Positions 1 to 8,731 are shown, counted from the first letter of the stretch. The stretch is DNA of 18,178 nt from Alphaproteobacteria bacterium UBA685 (GCA_002299005.1 DBMZ01000183.1:1-18178); one strand, 5' to 3'. Made by a program: numbers and translations. The notes: generated by a model not told the origin, from the letters alone.

Positions 1-639
1 CAATTTGATGTGTTGAGCATTATCAGCTCGATGTTCTTGCATGGCGGCTTTACGCATTTGGCGTCTAACATGCTCTATTTATGGATATTCGGAGATAATG
101 TTGAAGATGCGATGGGGCGTACGCGCTTTATCATCTTCTATCTGCTTTGCGGGGCCGCCGCCGCCTTAACGCAAGCCTTTATTGACCCAACATCGCCTAT
201 TCCTCTAATTGGCGCATCAGGGGGCATTGCTGGCATATTGGGCGCTTACATCATGCTCTATCCGCGCGCTACGATAAAGGTGTTCATGTGGGTGATTATC
301 ATCGTGCGCCTTGTCAATATTCCGGCTTGGATTGTGTTGGGTTTTTGGATTGGCGGGCAATTTATCGCCGTACCTGACGCCCTAGCCAATCAAGGGGGCG
401 GCGTTGCCTATTTCGCACATATTGGCGGATTTTTGGCAGGGATGCTGCTGGCTGGCCTGTTCAAAAAGTCAGAGGTGTCGTTATTCGCCGCCGCAAAAAC
501 CAACCAAAAATCATGGCAGGTAGCGCGCCCGCAAGAGTTACGCCGCGACCTGAAGGAACGCTATGTTCTGGTGCCACAAAAACGCTCAGGCTCTGTGCCC
601 GGATTTAAAAGACGCCGTAAAGGCCCTTGGGATGAGTGA
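1..639 (+). CDS. Rhomboid family intramembrane serine protease, 3' part (5' end outside window)
   Basis: Rhomboids cut transmembrane substrates inside the inner membrane with a Ser-His dyad. The frame is open to base 1 (codons for Q, F and D precede the GTG at 10), so the true start lies upstream and GTG 10 is not the start. Counting from that GTG, the loop motif HGGFTHLASNM is at residues 11-21, the catalytic serine is Ser70 in GASGG, and the catalytic histidine is His137 in AHIGG. Hydrophobic segments surround each motif. The tail after about residue 150 is soluble and basic, with an RRRK cluster. Roughly the first one or two membrane helices are missing. It ends TGA and faces the convergent cinA-like gene 31 bases away. 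The family is secure from both catalytic motifs; the physiological substrate cannot be inferred. Confidence 0.93.
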   Translation, partial: QFDVLSIISSMFLHGGFTHLASNMLYLWIFGDNVEDAMGRTRFIIFYLLCGAAAALTQAFIDPTSPIPLIGASGGIAGILGAYIMLYPRATIKVFMWVIIIVRLVNIPAWIVLGFWIGGQFIAVPDALANQGGGVAYFAHIGGFLAGMLLAGLFKKSEVSLFAAAKTNQKSWQVARPQELRRDLKERYVLVPQKRSGSVPGFKRRRKGPWDE

Positions 640-656
640 GAACAGGGATGAGTGAG
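629..656. repeat. 12-base direct repeat across the rhomboid stop codon
   Basis: GGGATGAGTGAG occurs at 629-640 and again at 645-656, a 16-base period. The first copy contains the last codons and the TGA stop of the rhomboid gene; the second is in the intergenic gap. It looks like a small tandem duplication, and no function is evident. Confidence 0.6.
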
Positions 657-670
657 CAAAGTCTGCCCGA

Positions 671-1441
671 TTAATCCTGTCCTTCTGCCAAAATAGTCGC
701 CTCATAACCAGCCTGTTGAACCAGCATTTGCAGCTTTTCAGCCGCTGATTGCACTTGTTCTCTGTTTTTTGATGACACCACCACCGCGGTGCCAAATTGA
801 CCCGGTTTAAACCAGGGGTAACTGCCGACGGACAGCCCCTCAAACGCATCAGATATCTCTGCCATGATAGAGGCGATTGTGCCCTCACCAATGCCGCATT
901 GAACCGTCAGACGCATCTTTTTCTGCCCGCCTTCCAGCTTGTCTTTCAGCCCTTCAAACATCGATTGCAAAATCGGTGGCACACCTGCCATCACATAGAC
1001 ATTTTCCAAAATAAACCCAGGCGCCGCGCTGGCAGGGTTATCGATAAGCGCCGCATCTTCTGGGATATCTGCCATTTTCTGGCGGGCTTCATTAAACGGA
1101 ATATCTGTGTCTTCATAATGGACAAGCAAGCGCCGCACCGCCTCTTCATGGCGAATAACTTTCTTGCCAAACGCCTTTGCAATACTGGCGGTTGTAATGT
1201 CATCATGGGTCGGCCCAATACCGCCAGAGGTAAACAGATAATCACATGATTTTGATAGCTCTAACACATGGCGGATGATCACCGCCTCGACATCTGCGAT
1301 AACGCGCGCCTCAATCAGGTCAATGCCCATTTCATTCAGCTGTTCAGCTATCCAGCCAATATTCTTATCTTTCGTGCGCCCCGATAAAATCTCATCACCA
1401 ATAACCAAAATAGCGGCTGTTTTCGAAATTTTCTGGGTCAT
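671..1441 (-). CDS. CinA-like MoCF-domain (molybdopterin-binding) protein, stand-alone
   Basis: The 256-residue protein matches the N-terminal CinA/MoCF_biosynth domain. GDEILSGRTKDKN is at residues 15-27, and the phosphate-binding loop TSGGIGPTHDDIT is at 71-83. A second conserved block, GSYPWFKPGQFG, lies near residue 207. The C-terminal nicotinamide-mononucleotide amidohydrolase half of full-length CinA (over 400 residues) is absent. This stand-alone form is common in alphaproteobacteria, where it is usually annotated competence/damage-inducible protein A; that name is historical and not evidence of a competence role. The ATG at 1439-1441 has a weak AAGAG upstream. It converges on the rhomboid gene and diverges from map. 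A nucleotide or cofactor pyrophosphatase activity, as in other CinA domains, is possible but not shown by the sequence. Confidence 0.88.
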   Translation of the reverse strand: MTQKISKTAAILVIGDEILSGRTKDKNIGWIAEQLNEMGIDLIEARVIADVEAVIIRHVLELSKSCDYLFTSGGIGPTHDDITTASIAKAFGKKVIRHEEAVRRLLVHYEDTDIPFNEARQKMADIPEDAALIDNPASAAPGFILENVYVMAGVPPILQSMFEGLKDKLEGGQKKMRLTVQCGIGEGTIASIMAEISDAFEGLSVGSYPWFKPGQFGTAVVVSSKNREQVQSAAEKLQMLVQQAGYEATILAEGQD

Positions 1442-1524
1442 AACGCACTCTTTTATATCAAATCAGATTTCACGGGCCATAATATCACCTCTCCCCCCAC
1501 CCAAGTCCACAGATAAGCGGTGAA

Positions 1525-1554
1525 TTGACAAAATAACCCATTTTGCTGTTTATA
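1525..1554 (+). promoter_or_regulatory. Candidate sigma70-type promoter for map
   Basis: A consensus -35 TTGACA is at 1525-1530. Possible -10 elements are TTTATA at 1549-1554 (spacer 18) or the overlapping TATATA at 1551-1556 (spacer 20, too long). The -35 is perfect and the -10 is weak. It lies in the divergent cinA/map gap, 40-70 bases ahead of the map start. Confidence 0.4.
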
Positions 1555-1583
1555 TAGCGGCAATATCTGAAATGAGAAGATGC

Positions 1584-1588
1584 AGAGG
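1584..1588 (+). promoter_or_regulatory. Ribosome binding site that favours the second ATG of map
   Basis: AGAGG lies 7 bases before the ATG at 1596. The alternative in-frame ATG at 1572 has no Shine-Dalgarno-like sequence before it, so 1596 is preferred. Confidence 0.55.
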
Positions 1589-1595
1589 CAAACTT

Positions 1596-2387
1596 ATGCG
1601 TGAAGAGCAAATCATATTACACGGCGCTGAAGGATTTCAAGGCATGAGAGCCGCAGGGGCTTTGGCCGCTGAAGTGCTGGATATGATAACTGACCATGTG
1701 GCGATTGGCATCACAACAGAAGAGCTTGACCGCATCTGTCATGAATATATCACCGCCAAGGGCGCTGTGCCGGCACCTTTGAATTATAAGGGCTTTCCCA
1801 AAGCGACCTGTATATCTTTGAACCATGTGATCTGTCACGGCATTCCGGGGCCGCGCAAGCTGGTGGATGGGGATATCCTTAATATTGACGTCACGGTTAT
1901 TCTAGATGGCTGGTATGGTGATACATCGCGCATGTATTTTGTTGGTACCCCGTCTATTAAAGCGCGCAAATTATCAACCGTGACCTATGATTGCCTGATG
2001 AAGGCCATCGATATTTGCAAGCCCGGCACAACATTGGGCGATATTGGCCATGTTATACAATCTCATGCAGAAGAAAATCGTTTTTCCGTGGTCAGAGACT
2101 TCACAGGCCATGGTTTGGGACGTGTCTTCCATTCTGCGCCAACCGTTTTGCATTATGGCAAAAAAGGCCAAGGCATCGTCTTAGAAGCTGGCATGTTCTT
2201 TACCATTGAGCCGATGATCAATGCGGGCAAATATGATATGAAAATTCTGGCAGATGGTTGGACAGCTGTCACCAGAGATAAAAGCCTCTCAGCCCAGTTT
2301 GAGCATTCAATTGGCATCACAGATGATGGCTTTGAGATTTTCACAAATTCACCAAAAGGCTTCACACAGCCACCTTATTTCGGCTAA
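1596..2387 (+). CDS. map: Methionine aminopeptidase, type I
   Basis: This cytosolic metalloenzyme removes the initiator methionine from nascent proteins whose second residue is small. Counting from ATG 1596 (263 residues, the usual type I length), the five dinuclear-metal ligands are Asp98 (NIDVT), Asp109 (GDTS), His172 (GHGLG), Glu205 (TIEPM) and Glu236 (FEHS). His81 in CHGIPG is the conserved substrate-binding histidine. The spacing matches the E. coli enzyme nearly residue for residue. No N-terminal SH3 or zinc-finger extension is present. An upstream in-frame ATG at 1572 would add 8 residues, but the AGAGG at 1584 supports 1596. radC follows on the same strand after an 85-base gap. The map-radC order is one I associate with alphaproteobacteria. 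Confidence 0.97.
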   Translation: MREEQIILHGAEGFQGMRAAGALAAEVLDMITDHVAIGITTEELDRICHEYITAKGAVPAPLNYKGFPKATCISLNHVICHGIPGPRKLVDGDILNIDVTVILDGWYGDTSRMYFVGTPSIKARKLSTVTYDCLMKAIDICKPGTTLGDIGHVIQSHAEENRFSVVRDFTGHGLGRVFHSAPTVLHYGKKGQGIVLEAGMFFTIEPMINAGKYDMKILADGWTAVTRDKSLSAQFEHSIGITDDGFEIFTNSPKGFTQPPYFG

Positions 2388-2460
2388 TTCCAAAATTTCA
2401 TAAAGCCTTAATCTTTAGCCCCTATCCTTTTGGATTATGCAAATTGACCGCATAGACCAA

Positions 2461-2467
2461 AGGGAGG
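2461..2467 (+). promoter_or_regulatory. Strong ribosome binding site that sets the GTG start of radC
   Basis: AGGGAGG lies 5 bases before GTG 2473, which is in frame with radC. The upstream in-frame ATG at 2437 is preceded by a pyrimidine-rich stretch with no Shine-Dalgarno sequence. Confidence 0.7.
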
Positions 2468-2472
2468 GACAA

Positions 2473-3156
2473 GTGGCATCAGATAATAGCGGCCATCGCC
2501 AACGCTTGCAGCAAAAATGCGATGATAAGGGCCATGATGCCCTCACAGACAAAGAACTGTTTGAGCTTTTATTATTTTCTATGCTGCCACGCATCGACAC
2601 AAAACCAATCGTTCGAAGTTGTTTTGTAAAATTTAAAAACTTTTCCGGCATTCTCAAAGCAAGCGACAAGCAATTGCTTGAAATAACGGGGCTTGGCGAG
2701 GTTTCGGTGCGCCATATCAAAGCCATCGCAACCTTGCTAGATCGCATCAGCTTTGAGCGTATAGAGCATCAAAGCGTCCTATCAAATTGGCAAGATTTAC
2801 AATTTTTTTGCATTCAAAAACTGTCTCATTATCCCATCGAAGCCTTTTTAATGATTCTATTAGATAACCAAAACCGCGTCATTGCTGTCGAAGAATTAGG
2901 CCAAGGCACGGTTAACCAGATGACCATCTATCCACGAGAAGTCTTAAAGTTGGCGCTGTCTTTTGAAGCAGTCGGCGTCATATTGGTTCATAATCACCCC
3001 AGTCAAGATACAAGAGCGAGCCGCGAAGACATTCATCTGACCAACAAATTGCAGTCAACTTTGCGGTCCGCCAATATTAGCTTGCACGACCATCTAATCG
3101 TCGCAGGCGGCAAATGCATCAGCCTGCGCAATCAAGGGCTGTTTAGCCCTGATTAA
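2473..3156 (+). CDS. radC: RadC family JAB/MPN-domain protein
   Basis: The protein has 227 residues from GTG 2473. The N-terminal part (about 8-100) is the RadC helical region with a helix-hairpin-helix-like segment, ITGLGEVSVRHIKA, at 71-84. The C-terminal JAB/MPN domain carries the metal-binding HNHPS at 173-177 and the matching Asp186 of the JAMM signature. YPREVLK and LHDHLIV, both typical of RadC, are also present. RadC was once credited with DNA repair; that claim was withdrawn for E. coli and its biochemical role is unsettled, so the symbol denotes the family only. Base composition is locally AT-rich: two of three 60-base stretches I counted were 38 percent GC. The 3' end carries an imperfect hairpin over the stop codon. 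An ATG at 2437 would add 12 residues but lacks a ribosome binding site. Confidence 0.93.
   Translation: MASDNSGHRQRLQQKCDDKGHDALTDKELFELLLFSMLPRIDTKPIVRSCFVKFKNFSGILKASDKQLLEITGLGEVSVRHIKAIATLLDRISFERIEHQSVLSNWQDLQFFCIQKLSHYPIEAFLMILLDNQNRVIAVEELGQGTVNQMTIYPREVLKLALSFEAVGVILVHNHPSQDTRASREDIHLTNKLQSTLRSANISLHDHLIVAGGKCISLRNQGLFSPD
3130..3154. terminator. Hairpin over the radC stop codon, possible shared terminator stem without U-tract
   Basis: AATC-A-AGGGCT pairs with AGCCCTGATT around a GTTT loop: ten base pairs with one bulged A. Neither strand has a run of T after the stem, so it is not a standard intrinsic terminator. It lies between the converging ends of radC and the small minus-strand gene. 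Confidence 0.35.
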
Positions 3157-3176
3157 AGCACCTCAAAACAGAGTGA

Positions 3177-3380
3177 TTATTTTTTAGGCAGCTTTTTATT
3201 CACCTGATAAGAAATCTCATCAGAGGCATTTTTGGTCAGCTCACCTGCGCGTCTTGCCCCTTTTAAAAGGGTCGGCTTTGCTTTATCAGCCGCCTTTTGC
3301 GCAAGACGACCTGCCTCAGCTTGAACCTTTGGATTTTGAGCTGCGCGCATAGCCAATCCGAAAAGCAAACGTCTAATCAT
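3177..3380 (-). CDS. Small basic hypothetical protein, 67 residues
   Basis: I do not recognise a characterised family. The 67-residue product starts MIRRLLFGLAMRAAQNPKVQ and ends with a Lys-rich KKLPKK tail. It is rich in Ala, Lys and Arg, contains no Cys, His or Trp, and reads as amphipathic helices rather than a membrane or secreted protein. Support for it being real: an ATG at 3378-3380 with AAGGG about 11 bases upstream, a reading frame that fills the gap between radC and the purB promoter region, and a biased composition unlike a random antisense frame. It is transcribed away from purB and converges on radC. Short basic proteins of this type occur in alphaproteobacteria, but I cannot assign a role. 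Confidence 0.7.
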   Translation of the reverse strand: MIRRLLFGLAMRAAQNPKVQAEAGRLAQKAADKAKPTLLKGARRAGELTKNASDEISYQVNKKLPKK

Positions 3381-3454
3381 TTGTGATATGCCCTTTTCCG
3401 TCTATTTGACATGTTTTACGCCTAATCAGACTAGCCTTTTTTTGGTCATAATGA

Positions 3455-3460
3455 TATAAA
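3455..3460 (+). promoter_or_regulatory. Candidate -10 element for the purB operon
   Basis: TATAAA at 3455-3460 lies 43 bases before the purB ATG in an AT-rich stretch. No good -35 stands 16-18 bases upstream (TAGCCT is at that place), and no enterobacterial PurR-type box is recognisable. How purine supply controls the operon cannot be read from this sequence. Confidence 0.3.
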
Positions 3461-3503
3461 AGCGTCACATTTTTTTCATTTTTTATGTTAGGACGTATTG
3501 TCA

Positions 3504-4802
3504 ATGATTCCGCGCTATGCTCGCGAGGAAATGACCGCCTTATGGTCACCTTCCACAAAATTCCAAATCTGGTTCGAAATTGAAGCACATGCTTGTGACG
3601 CACAGGCTAAATTAGGTGTTATCCCCACAGAAGCGGCGGCCGCCGTATGGGAACGCGGCCAGTTTGATATTGACCGTATTGATGAGATTGAGCGCGAAAC
3701 AAAGCATGATGTCATCGCTTTTTTAACGAATCTGGCTGAATATGTGGGCCCAGAGGCACGCTTTGTGCATCAAGGCATGACGTCATCAGACGTTCTGGAC
3801 ACGACATTGGCCGTTCAGATGACAAGAGCTAGCGATATTTTGATGGCTGGCCTTGACCGTCTTTGTGCGGCGCTTGAAAAACGCGCCCATGAGTTTAAAA
3901 TGACGCCTACCATTGGCCGCTCTCATGGTATCCATGCTGAACCAACAACCTTCGGGCTAAAGCTGGCCGGTCATTACGCTGAAATGGACAGATGCCGCAA
4001 GCGTCTTGCCGATGCCAGAGCCGAAATTGCGACATGTGCTATTTCAGGCGCGGTTGGCACATTTGCGCATATTGAACCGTTCGTAGAAGAGCATGTAGCC
4101 GCCAAGATGGGGCTTGAGATTGAACCTGTTTCAACACAAGTCATCCCCCGTGACCGCCATGCAATGTTCTTTGCTATTTTGGGTGTGATTGCCAGTTCGG
4201 TTGAACGGCTCGCCACCGAAGTGCGCCATTTGCAACGCACCGAAGTCAGAGAAGCGGAAGAGTTTTTCTCAGCCGGCCAAAAAGGCTCATCAGCCATGCC
4301 GCATAAGCGCAACCCTGTATTGACCGAGAACCTTACCGGCCTTGCACGCATTGTCAGAGCCGCGGTAACACCGGCGCTTGAAAATGTTGTTCTATGGCAT
4401 GAAAGAGATATCTCGCATTCATCTGTTGAGCGTATGTTTGGCCCTGATGCGACAATCACACTTGATTTTGCCTTGCACCGCGCGGCGAATGTGGTTGAAA
4501 ATCTGCTTGTCTATCCTGAAAAGATGCAGGCCAATCTTGATGCGCTTGGCGGCCTTGTTCACTCACAGCAGGTTTTGCTGGCATTGACGCAAAAAGGCGC
4601 GAGCCGTGAAGATAGCTATAAGATGGTTCAGCGCAATGCGATGGAAGTCTGGGCAGGTAATGGCAATTATCTTGATTTGCTCAAAGGCGATCATGATGTT
4701 GCGGGCTATTTATCGCCTGATGAGCTTGATGCGCTCTTTGATTTGGGCCAGCATTTCAAACATGTTGATACCATCTTTAACCGTGTTTTTTCAGCGTCTT
4801 AG
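3504..4802 (+). CDS. purB: Adenylosuccinate lyase
   Basis: This cytosolic fumarate-lyase superfamily enzyme catalyses two purine steps: SAICAR to AICAR, and adenylosuccinate to AMP, each releasing fumarate. The protein has 432 residues from ATG 3504. TSSD is at 93-96. The conserved-histidine block TIGRSHGIHAEP is at 136-147, with His141 the likely general acid. The flexible signature loop SSAMPHKRNP is at 262-271 and includes the catalytic serine. The start MIPRYAREEM is typical of the family. TTAGGA at 3488-3493 precedes ATG 3504 by 10 bases; an in-frame TTG at 3498 is a less likely start. It is the first gene of the purine block, and purC begins 12 bases after its stop. Length and motifs are standard. 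Confidence 0.97.
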   Translation: MIPRYAREEMTALWSPSTKFQIWFEIEAHACDAQAKLGVIPTEAAAAVWERGQFDIDRIDEIERETKHDVIAFLTNLAEYVGPEARFVHQGMTSSDVLDTTLAVQMTRASDILMAGLDRLCAALEKRAHEFKMTPTIGRSHGIHAEPTTFGLKLAGHYAEMDRCRKRLADARAEIATCAISGAVGTFAHIEPFVEEHVAAKMGLEIEPVSTQVIPRDRHAMFFAILGVIASSVERLATEVRHLQRTEVREAEEFFSAGQKGSSAMPHKRNPVLTENLTGLARIVRAAVTPALENVVLWHERDISHSSVERMFGPDATITLDFALHRAANVVENLLVYPEKMQANLDALGGLVHSQQVLLALTQKGASREDSYKMVQRNAMEVWAGNGNYLDLLKGDHDVAGYLSPDELDALFDLGQHFKHVDTIFNRVFSAS

Positions 4803-4814
4803 AAGGGCTATCAC

Positions 4815-5552
4815 ATGACACGTAAAATGCTTTATGAAGGCAAAGCCAAGATTTTGTTTGAAGGCCCTAATGAGGGGCAAATCATCCAATATTTCAAAGA
4901 TGATGCGACCGCTTTTAATGCTGAAAAGAAAGATAGCATTTCGCAAAAAGGTGTGTTGAACAACCTTATCTCAGCGCATTTGCTCCCTGCCCTTGGCAAT
5001 ATTGGCATCCCGCACCATTTCATTGAGCGTCTGAATTTGCGTGAACAGCTTGTGAAGCAAGTTGAGATTGTGCCGATTGAAGTGATTGTCCGCAATGTCG
5101 CGGCCGGCTCTATCTGCAAGCGCCTTGGCCTGACTGAAGGTGAGCCAATGCCTGCGCCATTGATTGAGTTTTGCCTGAAAGATGATGCGCTTGGTGACCC
5201 TGTGGTGGCGCGTGAGCATATCACGGTGCTTGGCTATGCCGATGATGATGAGCTTGATGAAATTGTCTATCTGACAGAGAAGATTAACGACTTCCTAACA
5301 GGCCTATTCTTTGCGATTGGCGTGCGTTTGATCGATTTCAAACTCGAATTTGGGCGCCTTGAGAGTGAAGATGGCTATGAGATTATCTTGGCAGATGAAA
5401 TCAGCCCTGATAATTGCCGCCTCTGGGATAGTGAGACGAATGAAAAGATGGATAAGGACAGGTTCCGCCGCGATCTAGGCGGGCTTGTCGAAGCCTATAG
5501 TGAGATTGCCAAACGCCTTGGCCTTAATATCGAATTTGAAGCGAAAAGCTAG
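4815..5552 (+). CDS. purC: Phosphoribosylaminoimidazole-succinocarboxamide (SAICAR) synthase
   Basis: This enzyme joins CAIR to aspartate with ATP to form SAICAR, the substrate of the neighbouring PurB. The protein has 245 residues, normal for a single-domain PurC. The N-terminus [13 protein letters not shown] holds the nucleotide-binding KAK segment. SAICAR synthase signature 1 falls at 84-99 ([12 protein letters not shown], then AAGS) and signature 2, LIDFKLEFG, at 172-180. [12 protein letters not shown] at 194-205 is the conserved metal and substrate region. GAAGGG lies 7 bases before the ATG. It sits 12 bases after purB and 11 bases before purS, so co-transcription is very likely. Confidence 0.97.
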   Translation: MTRKMLYEGKAKILFEGPNEGQIIQYFKDDATAFNAEKKDSISQKGVLNNLISAHLLPALGNIGIPHHFIERLNLREQLVKQVEIVPIEVIVRNVAAGSICKRLGLTEGEPMPAPLIEFCLKDDALGDPVVAREHITVLGYADDDELDEIVYLTEKINDFLTGLFFAIGVRLIDFKLEFGRLESEDGYEIILADEISPDNCRLWDSETNEKMDKDRFRRDLGGLVEAYSEIAKRLGLNIEFEAKS

Positions 5553-5563
5553 CGAGGAAAATC

Positions 5564-5812
5564 ATGAAAGTTACGGTTAACATTTCTTTGAAAGAGGGCG
5601 TATTAGACCCGCAAGGTCGCGCTGTTGAACGTTCACTGGCCTCAATCGGCTTTACCGAAGCAAGCAATGTGCGCATTGGCAAGCAAATCACATTGGATGT
5701 GGATGCCGAAGATACCGCCAGAGCGCATCAGCGTGCCGCGCGCATGTGTGAGCAAATCTTGGCAAACACGGTTATCGAAGATTACGAAATTACCATTGAA
5801 GAAGACCAATGA
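5564..5812 (+). CDS. purS: FGAM synthetase subunit PurS
   Basis: PurS is a small dimeric protein that bridges PurQ and PurL, so that ammonia released by PurQ can reach the PurL active site. The 82-residue product starts MKVTVNISLKEGVLDPQG and contains the conserved RAVERSLASIGF and the C-terminal EDYEITIEE strand. AGCGAGGAAA precedes the ATG. The TGA stop overlaps the ATG of purQ in ATGA (5809-5812), which fits translational coupling and equal subunit supply. A separate PurS is expected where PurL is the short form, as here. Confidence 0.96.
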   Translation: MKVTVNISLKEGVLDPQGRAVERSLASIGFTEASNVRIGKQITLDVDAEDTARAHQRAARMCEQILANTVIEDYEITIEEDQ

Positions 5813-6498
5813 GAGTAGCTGTAGTTATTTTCCCCGGCTCTAATTGCGACCGCGATATGATGGTGGCAATTGAGCGTATCACCGGTCGCCGCCCCCAGAT
5901 GGTGTGGCATAAAGAAACAGGTCTTGATGCGGCTGATCTTGTCATCGTGCCTGGCGGCTTTTCTTTTGGCGATTATTTGCGCTGTGGGGCTTTGGCCGCA
6001 CGCTCTCCTATCATGGAAGCTGTGTTGGACCATGCCAGCAGAGGCGGCGCTATTTTGGGCGTCTGTAACGGTTTTCAAATCTTGCTCGAAACAGGCCTTC
6101 TTCCCGGCACTTTGGTCAAGAATAAAGGCCTTAAATTCATTTGCCGCAGCACAAATCTGCAAGTGCAAGAAACCATCTCTTCGCCCTTTACATCAGGGCT
6201 TGAGGCAGGCTCACAGCTAGCTATACCGGTTGCGCATAATGAAGGTAATTATTTTGCCGATGAAGATACATTGGCAAGCTTGCGCGATAATGGCCAAATT
6301 GCCCTCACCTATGTGAACGGCCCTGCTTTTGGCCCGAGCAATCCAAATGGTTCAGCCCATGATATCGCCGGCATCCTATCACCGAATGGCCGTATTATGG
6401 GGATGATGCCGCACCCTGAACGTGCCGCAGATCCTGATATTGGCAATAGCGACGGCCTGATTTTCCTTAAAAACGCAGTTGAAATGGTGGCAGCATAA
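5809..6498 (+). CDS. purQ: FGAM synthetase glutaminase subunit PurQ
   Basis: This class I glutamine amidotransferase hydrolyses glutamine and passes ammonia to PurL for the conversion of FGAR to FGAM. In the 229-residue product the nucleophile is Cys86 in GVCNGFQ, and the partner His202 and Glu204 lie in MMPHPER near the C-terminus. [16 protein letters not shown] at about 49-64 is the PurQ-specific loop by the oxyanion region. It overlaps purS by 4 bases (ATGA) and purL by 1 base (TAATG), so the three subunits appear translationally coupled. Confidence 0.97.
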   Translation: MRVAVVIFPGSNCDRDMMVAIERITGRRPQMVWHKETGLDAADLVIVPGGFSFGDYLRCGALAARSPIMEAVLDHASRGGAILGVCNGFQILLETGLLPGTLVKNKGLKFICRSTNLQVQETISSPFTSGLEAGSQLAIPVAHNEGNYFADEDTLASLRDNGQIALTYVNGPAFGPSNPNGSAHDIAGILSPNGRIMGMMPHPERAADPDIGNSDGLIFLKNAVEMVAA

Positions 6499-8705
6499 TG
6501 AGTACGCGAGAAATGACATTTGATGATGCCGCCTCTATGGGGCTATCGCATGATGAGTGGGAGCTTATCCTAACGCGTCTTGAGCGTGTGCCAAACCAAT
6601 GCGAGCTTGGCATTTTTTCAAGCATGTGGTCAGAGCATTGCTCTTACAAATCATCGAAAAAATGGCTTAAGACACTGCCAACCGAGGCAGAGCATGTGAT
6701 CCAAGGCCCCGGTGAGAATGCTGGCGTCATTGATATTGGTGATGGCAAGGCGATTATCTTTAAGATTGAAAGCCATAATCACCCCTCTTTTATTGAGCCT
6801 TATCAAGGTGCGGCCACAGGTGTCGGCGGTATTTTGCGTGATGTTTTCACAATGGGCGCGCGTCCAATCGCGCTTTTGAATGCGCTTCGTTTTGGCGAGG
6901 CCACGAATGAGAAAACAGCGCACCTCATCAATGGGGTTGTGGCTGGTATTGGCGGCTATGGTAATTGTATCGGCATCCCAACCGTGGGCGGCGAGACGAA
7001 TTTCCATAAATCCTATAATGGCAATATTTTGGTCAATGCGATGGCTGTTGGCTTGGCTGATAATGATAAGATTTTCTATTCAGCGGCGACAGGTGCTGGC
7101 AATCCTGTAATTTATGTGGGGGCCAAAACAGGTCGTGATGGCATTCACGGCGCAACAATGGCATCAGCTGAGTTTTCAGAAGAAACAGAATCAAAGCGCC
7201 CAACAGTACAGGTGGGCGATCCCTTCACTGGCAAGCTTTTGATGGAAGCCTGTCTTGAGTTAATGGCCGCAAACGCAGTTCTATCTATCCAAGATATGGG
7301 CGCGGCTGGCCTGACCTCATCATCTGTTGAGATGGCCTCTAAGGGCGGTCTTGGGATGGAGATGGATCTTGATCTTGTGCCTGTGCGCGAAGATGGCATG
7401 AGCGCTTATGAGATCATGCTATCAGAAAGCCAAGAGCGTATGTTGATGGTTATCGACCCTGCGCAAACAGAGACAGCGCGCGCTATCTTTGAGAAATGGG
7501 ATCTTGATTTCATGCCGATTGGCGCGGTCACAGAAACAGGTCGTCTTGTCTTGAAAAAAGATGGCGTCATCGCCTGTGATATCCCCATTGATCCGCTGGT
7601 TGATGATGCGCCTGAATATGACAGACCGCATGATGCGATAAAGCCTCTGCCTGTGCTGTCCGCTCGTGATGTCTCATCTGATAAATCAGTTACCTCTTTG
7701 CTTGTTGAGTTGATGGGCGGCGCTGATTTGGCCTCTCGTCGTTGGATTTATGAGCAATATGACAGTGATGTGATGGCAGATACGTTTGCAGCCTCTGGCG
7801 GCGATGCGGCTATGGTGCGTGTGCATGGCTCACAAAAGGGCGTAGCACTTAGCACTGATTGTACACCGCGCTATGTCTATGCTGATGCCTTTGAAGGTGG
7901 CAAGCAAGCTGTGGCAGAATCCTATCGCAATGTCTGTGCAACAGGTGCGACTGCGTTGGCGGTGACGAACAACCTGAACTTTGGTAATCCTGAACGCCCT
8001 GAGATCATGGCACAGATTGTCGGCTCTGTTAAAGGCATGGGCGAGGCTTGTACGGCGCTTGGCACACCTGTCGTATCTGGCAATGTGTCCTTGTATAATG
8101 AAACAGATGGCGAGGCTATCTATCCGTGCCCTGTTATCGGCATGGTCGGCACAATTGACGATGTCAAAACCGCGATTGGCGCAGGCCTAACAGGTACGGG
8201 CAAAAGCCTTTATGTTGTTGGTCAGGCTGATGATAATGATGGCTGGCTTGGCGCAAGCCTTGTCGCCGCATCGCTTGGCTATGGTGATGATTATGCACCG
8301 CCGCCCGTTGATCTGGCGGCTGAAAAGGCTCATGGTGAATTTATTATCCAAGCAGTGGCAGGCAAGCATATCCTAGCCGCACATGATATCTCAGATGGTG
8401 GCTTGCTTGTCGCCGTTGCTGAGATGGCGCTAAAAGGGCGTCAGGGTGCTGATCTGTCTATCCAGCCAAGCCTTGCGGCTTGTTTTGGTGAAGGTCAAGC
8501 CCGTTATGTGGTTGTCGCTGATGATGATACCGCGCTTGAAGCCGCCGCTGGGGCCGCCTGTGTGCCTGTCATGAAAATCGGCACAGTGACCGAGGCTGGC
8601 AGTGATGGTTTTGGTGAGTTGAAATTGTCAGGTGCTGATACCATATCACTATCAGAGCTATTTGCGCTAAATGAGGCTTTTGTGCCGCGCATTGCAACGG
8701 CCTAA
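6498..8705 (+). CDS. purL: FGAM synthetase large subunit PurL (short form)
   Basis: PurL carries the ATP-dependent amidation of FGAR to FGAM and needs PurS and PurQ as separate partners. At 735 residues this is the short form, not the roughly 1,300-residue fused type of enterobacteria. [11 protein letters not shown] at 43-53, ESHNHPS at 91-97 and [15 protein letters not shown] at 101-115 form the conserved N-terminal substrate and ATP region. The second AIRS-like half has [12 protein letters not shown] and, near the C-terminus, [17 protein letters not shown]. The ATG shares its first base with the purQ stop. After the TAA a 26-base gap leads to bolA, so the operon probably continues. No truncation or frameshift is seen. 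Confidence 0.97.
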   Translation: MSTREMTFDDAASMGLSHDEWELILTRLERVPNQCELGIFSSMWSEHCSYKSSKKWLKTLPTEAEHVIQGPGENAGVIDIGDGKAIIFKIESHNHPSFIEPYQGAATGVGGILRDVFTMGARPIALLNALRFGEATNEKTAHLINGVVAGIGGYGNCIGIPTVGGETNFHKSYNGNILVNAMAVGLADNDKIFYSAATGAGNPVIYVGAKTGRDGIHGATMASAEFSEETESKRPTVQVGDPFTGKLLMEACLELMAANAVLSIQDMGAAGLTSSSVEMASKGGLGMEMDLDLVPVREDGMSAYEIMLSESQERMLMVIDPAQTETARAIFEKWDLDFMPIGAVTETGRLVLKKDGVIACDIPIDPLVDDAPEYDRPHDAIKPLPVLSARDVSSDKSVTSLLVELMGGADLASRRWIYEQYDSDVMADTFAASGGDAAMVRVHGSQKGVALSTDCTPRYVYADAFEGGKQAVAESYRNVCATGATALAVTNNLNFGNPERPEIMAQIVGSVKGMGEACTALGTPVVSGNVSLYNETDGEAIYPCPVIGMVGTIDDVKTAIGAGLTGTGKSLYVVGQADDNDGWLGASLVAASLGYGDDYAPPPVDLAAEKAHGEFIIQAVAGKHILAAHDISDGGLLVAVAEMALKGRQGADLSIQPSLAACFGEGQARYVVVADDDTALEAAAGAACVPVMKIGTVTEAGSDGFGELKLSGADTISLSELFALNEAFVPRIATA

Positions 8706-8731
8706 CAAGCCCCTCATAAGGAGACTTTAAA

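Noticed and set aside
10..12. GTG as start of the rhomboid gene
   Set aside because: The frame is open to the window edge and N-terminal membrane segments are missing, so the start is upstream.
797..1249. Long plus-strand frame opposite the cinA-like gene
   Set aside because: It lies wholly antisense to a gene with clear motifs, and its translation has no recognisable domain.
3406..3411. TTGACA as the -35 of purB
   Set aside because: At 16-18 bases downstream there is only GACTAG-like sequence, not a -10.
3498..3503. TTG start for purB
   Set aside because: ATG 3504 gives the family-typical MIPRY start; TTG is only 4 bases from the ribosome binding site.
3974..4459. 161-codon minus-strand frame inside purB
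   Set aside because: Shadow of the purB coding sequence; no ribosome binding site or family likeness.
5782..6168. 128-codon minus-strand frame across purS/purQ
   Set aside because: Antisense to two overlapping, well-supported genes.
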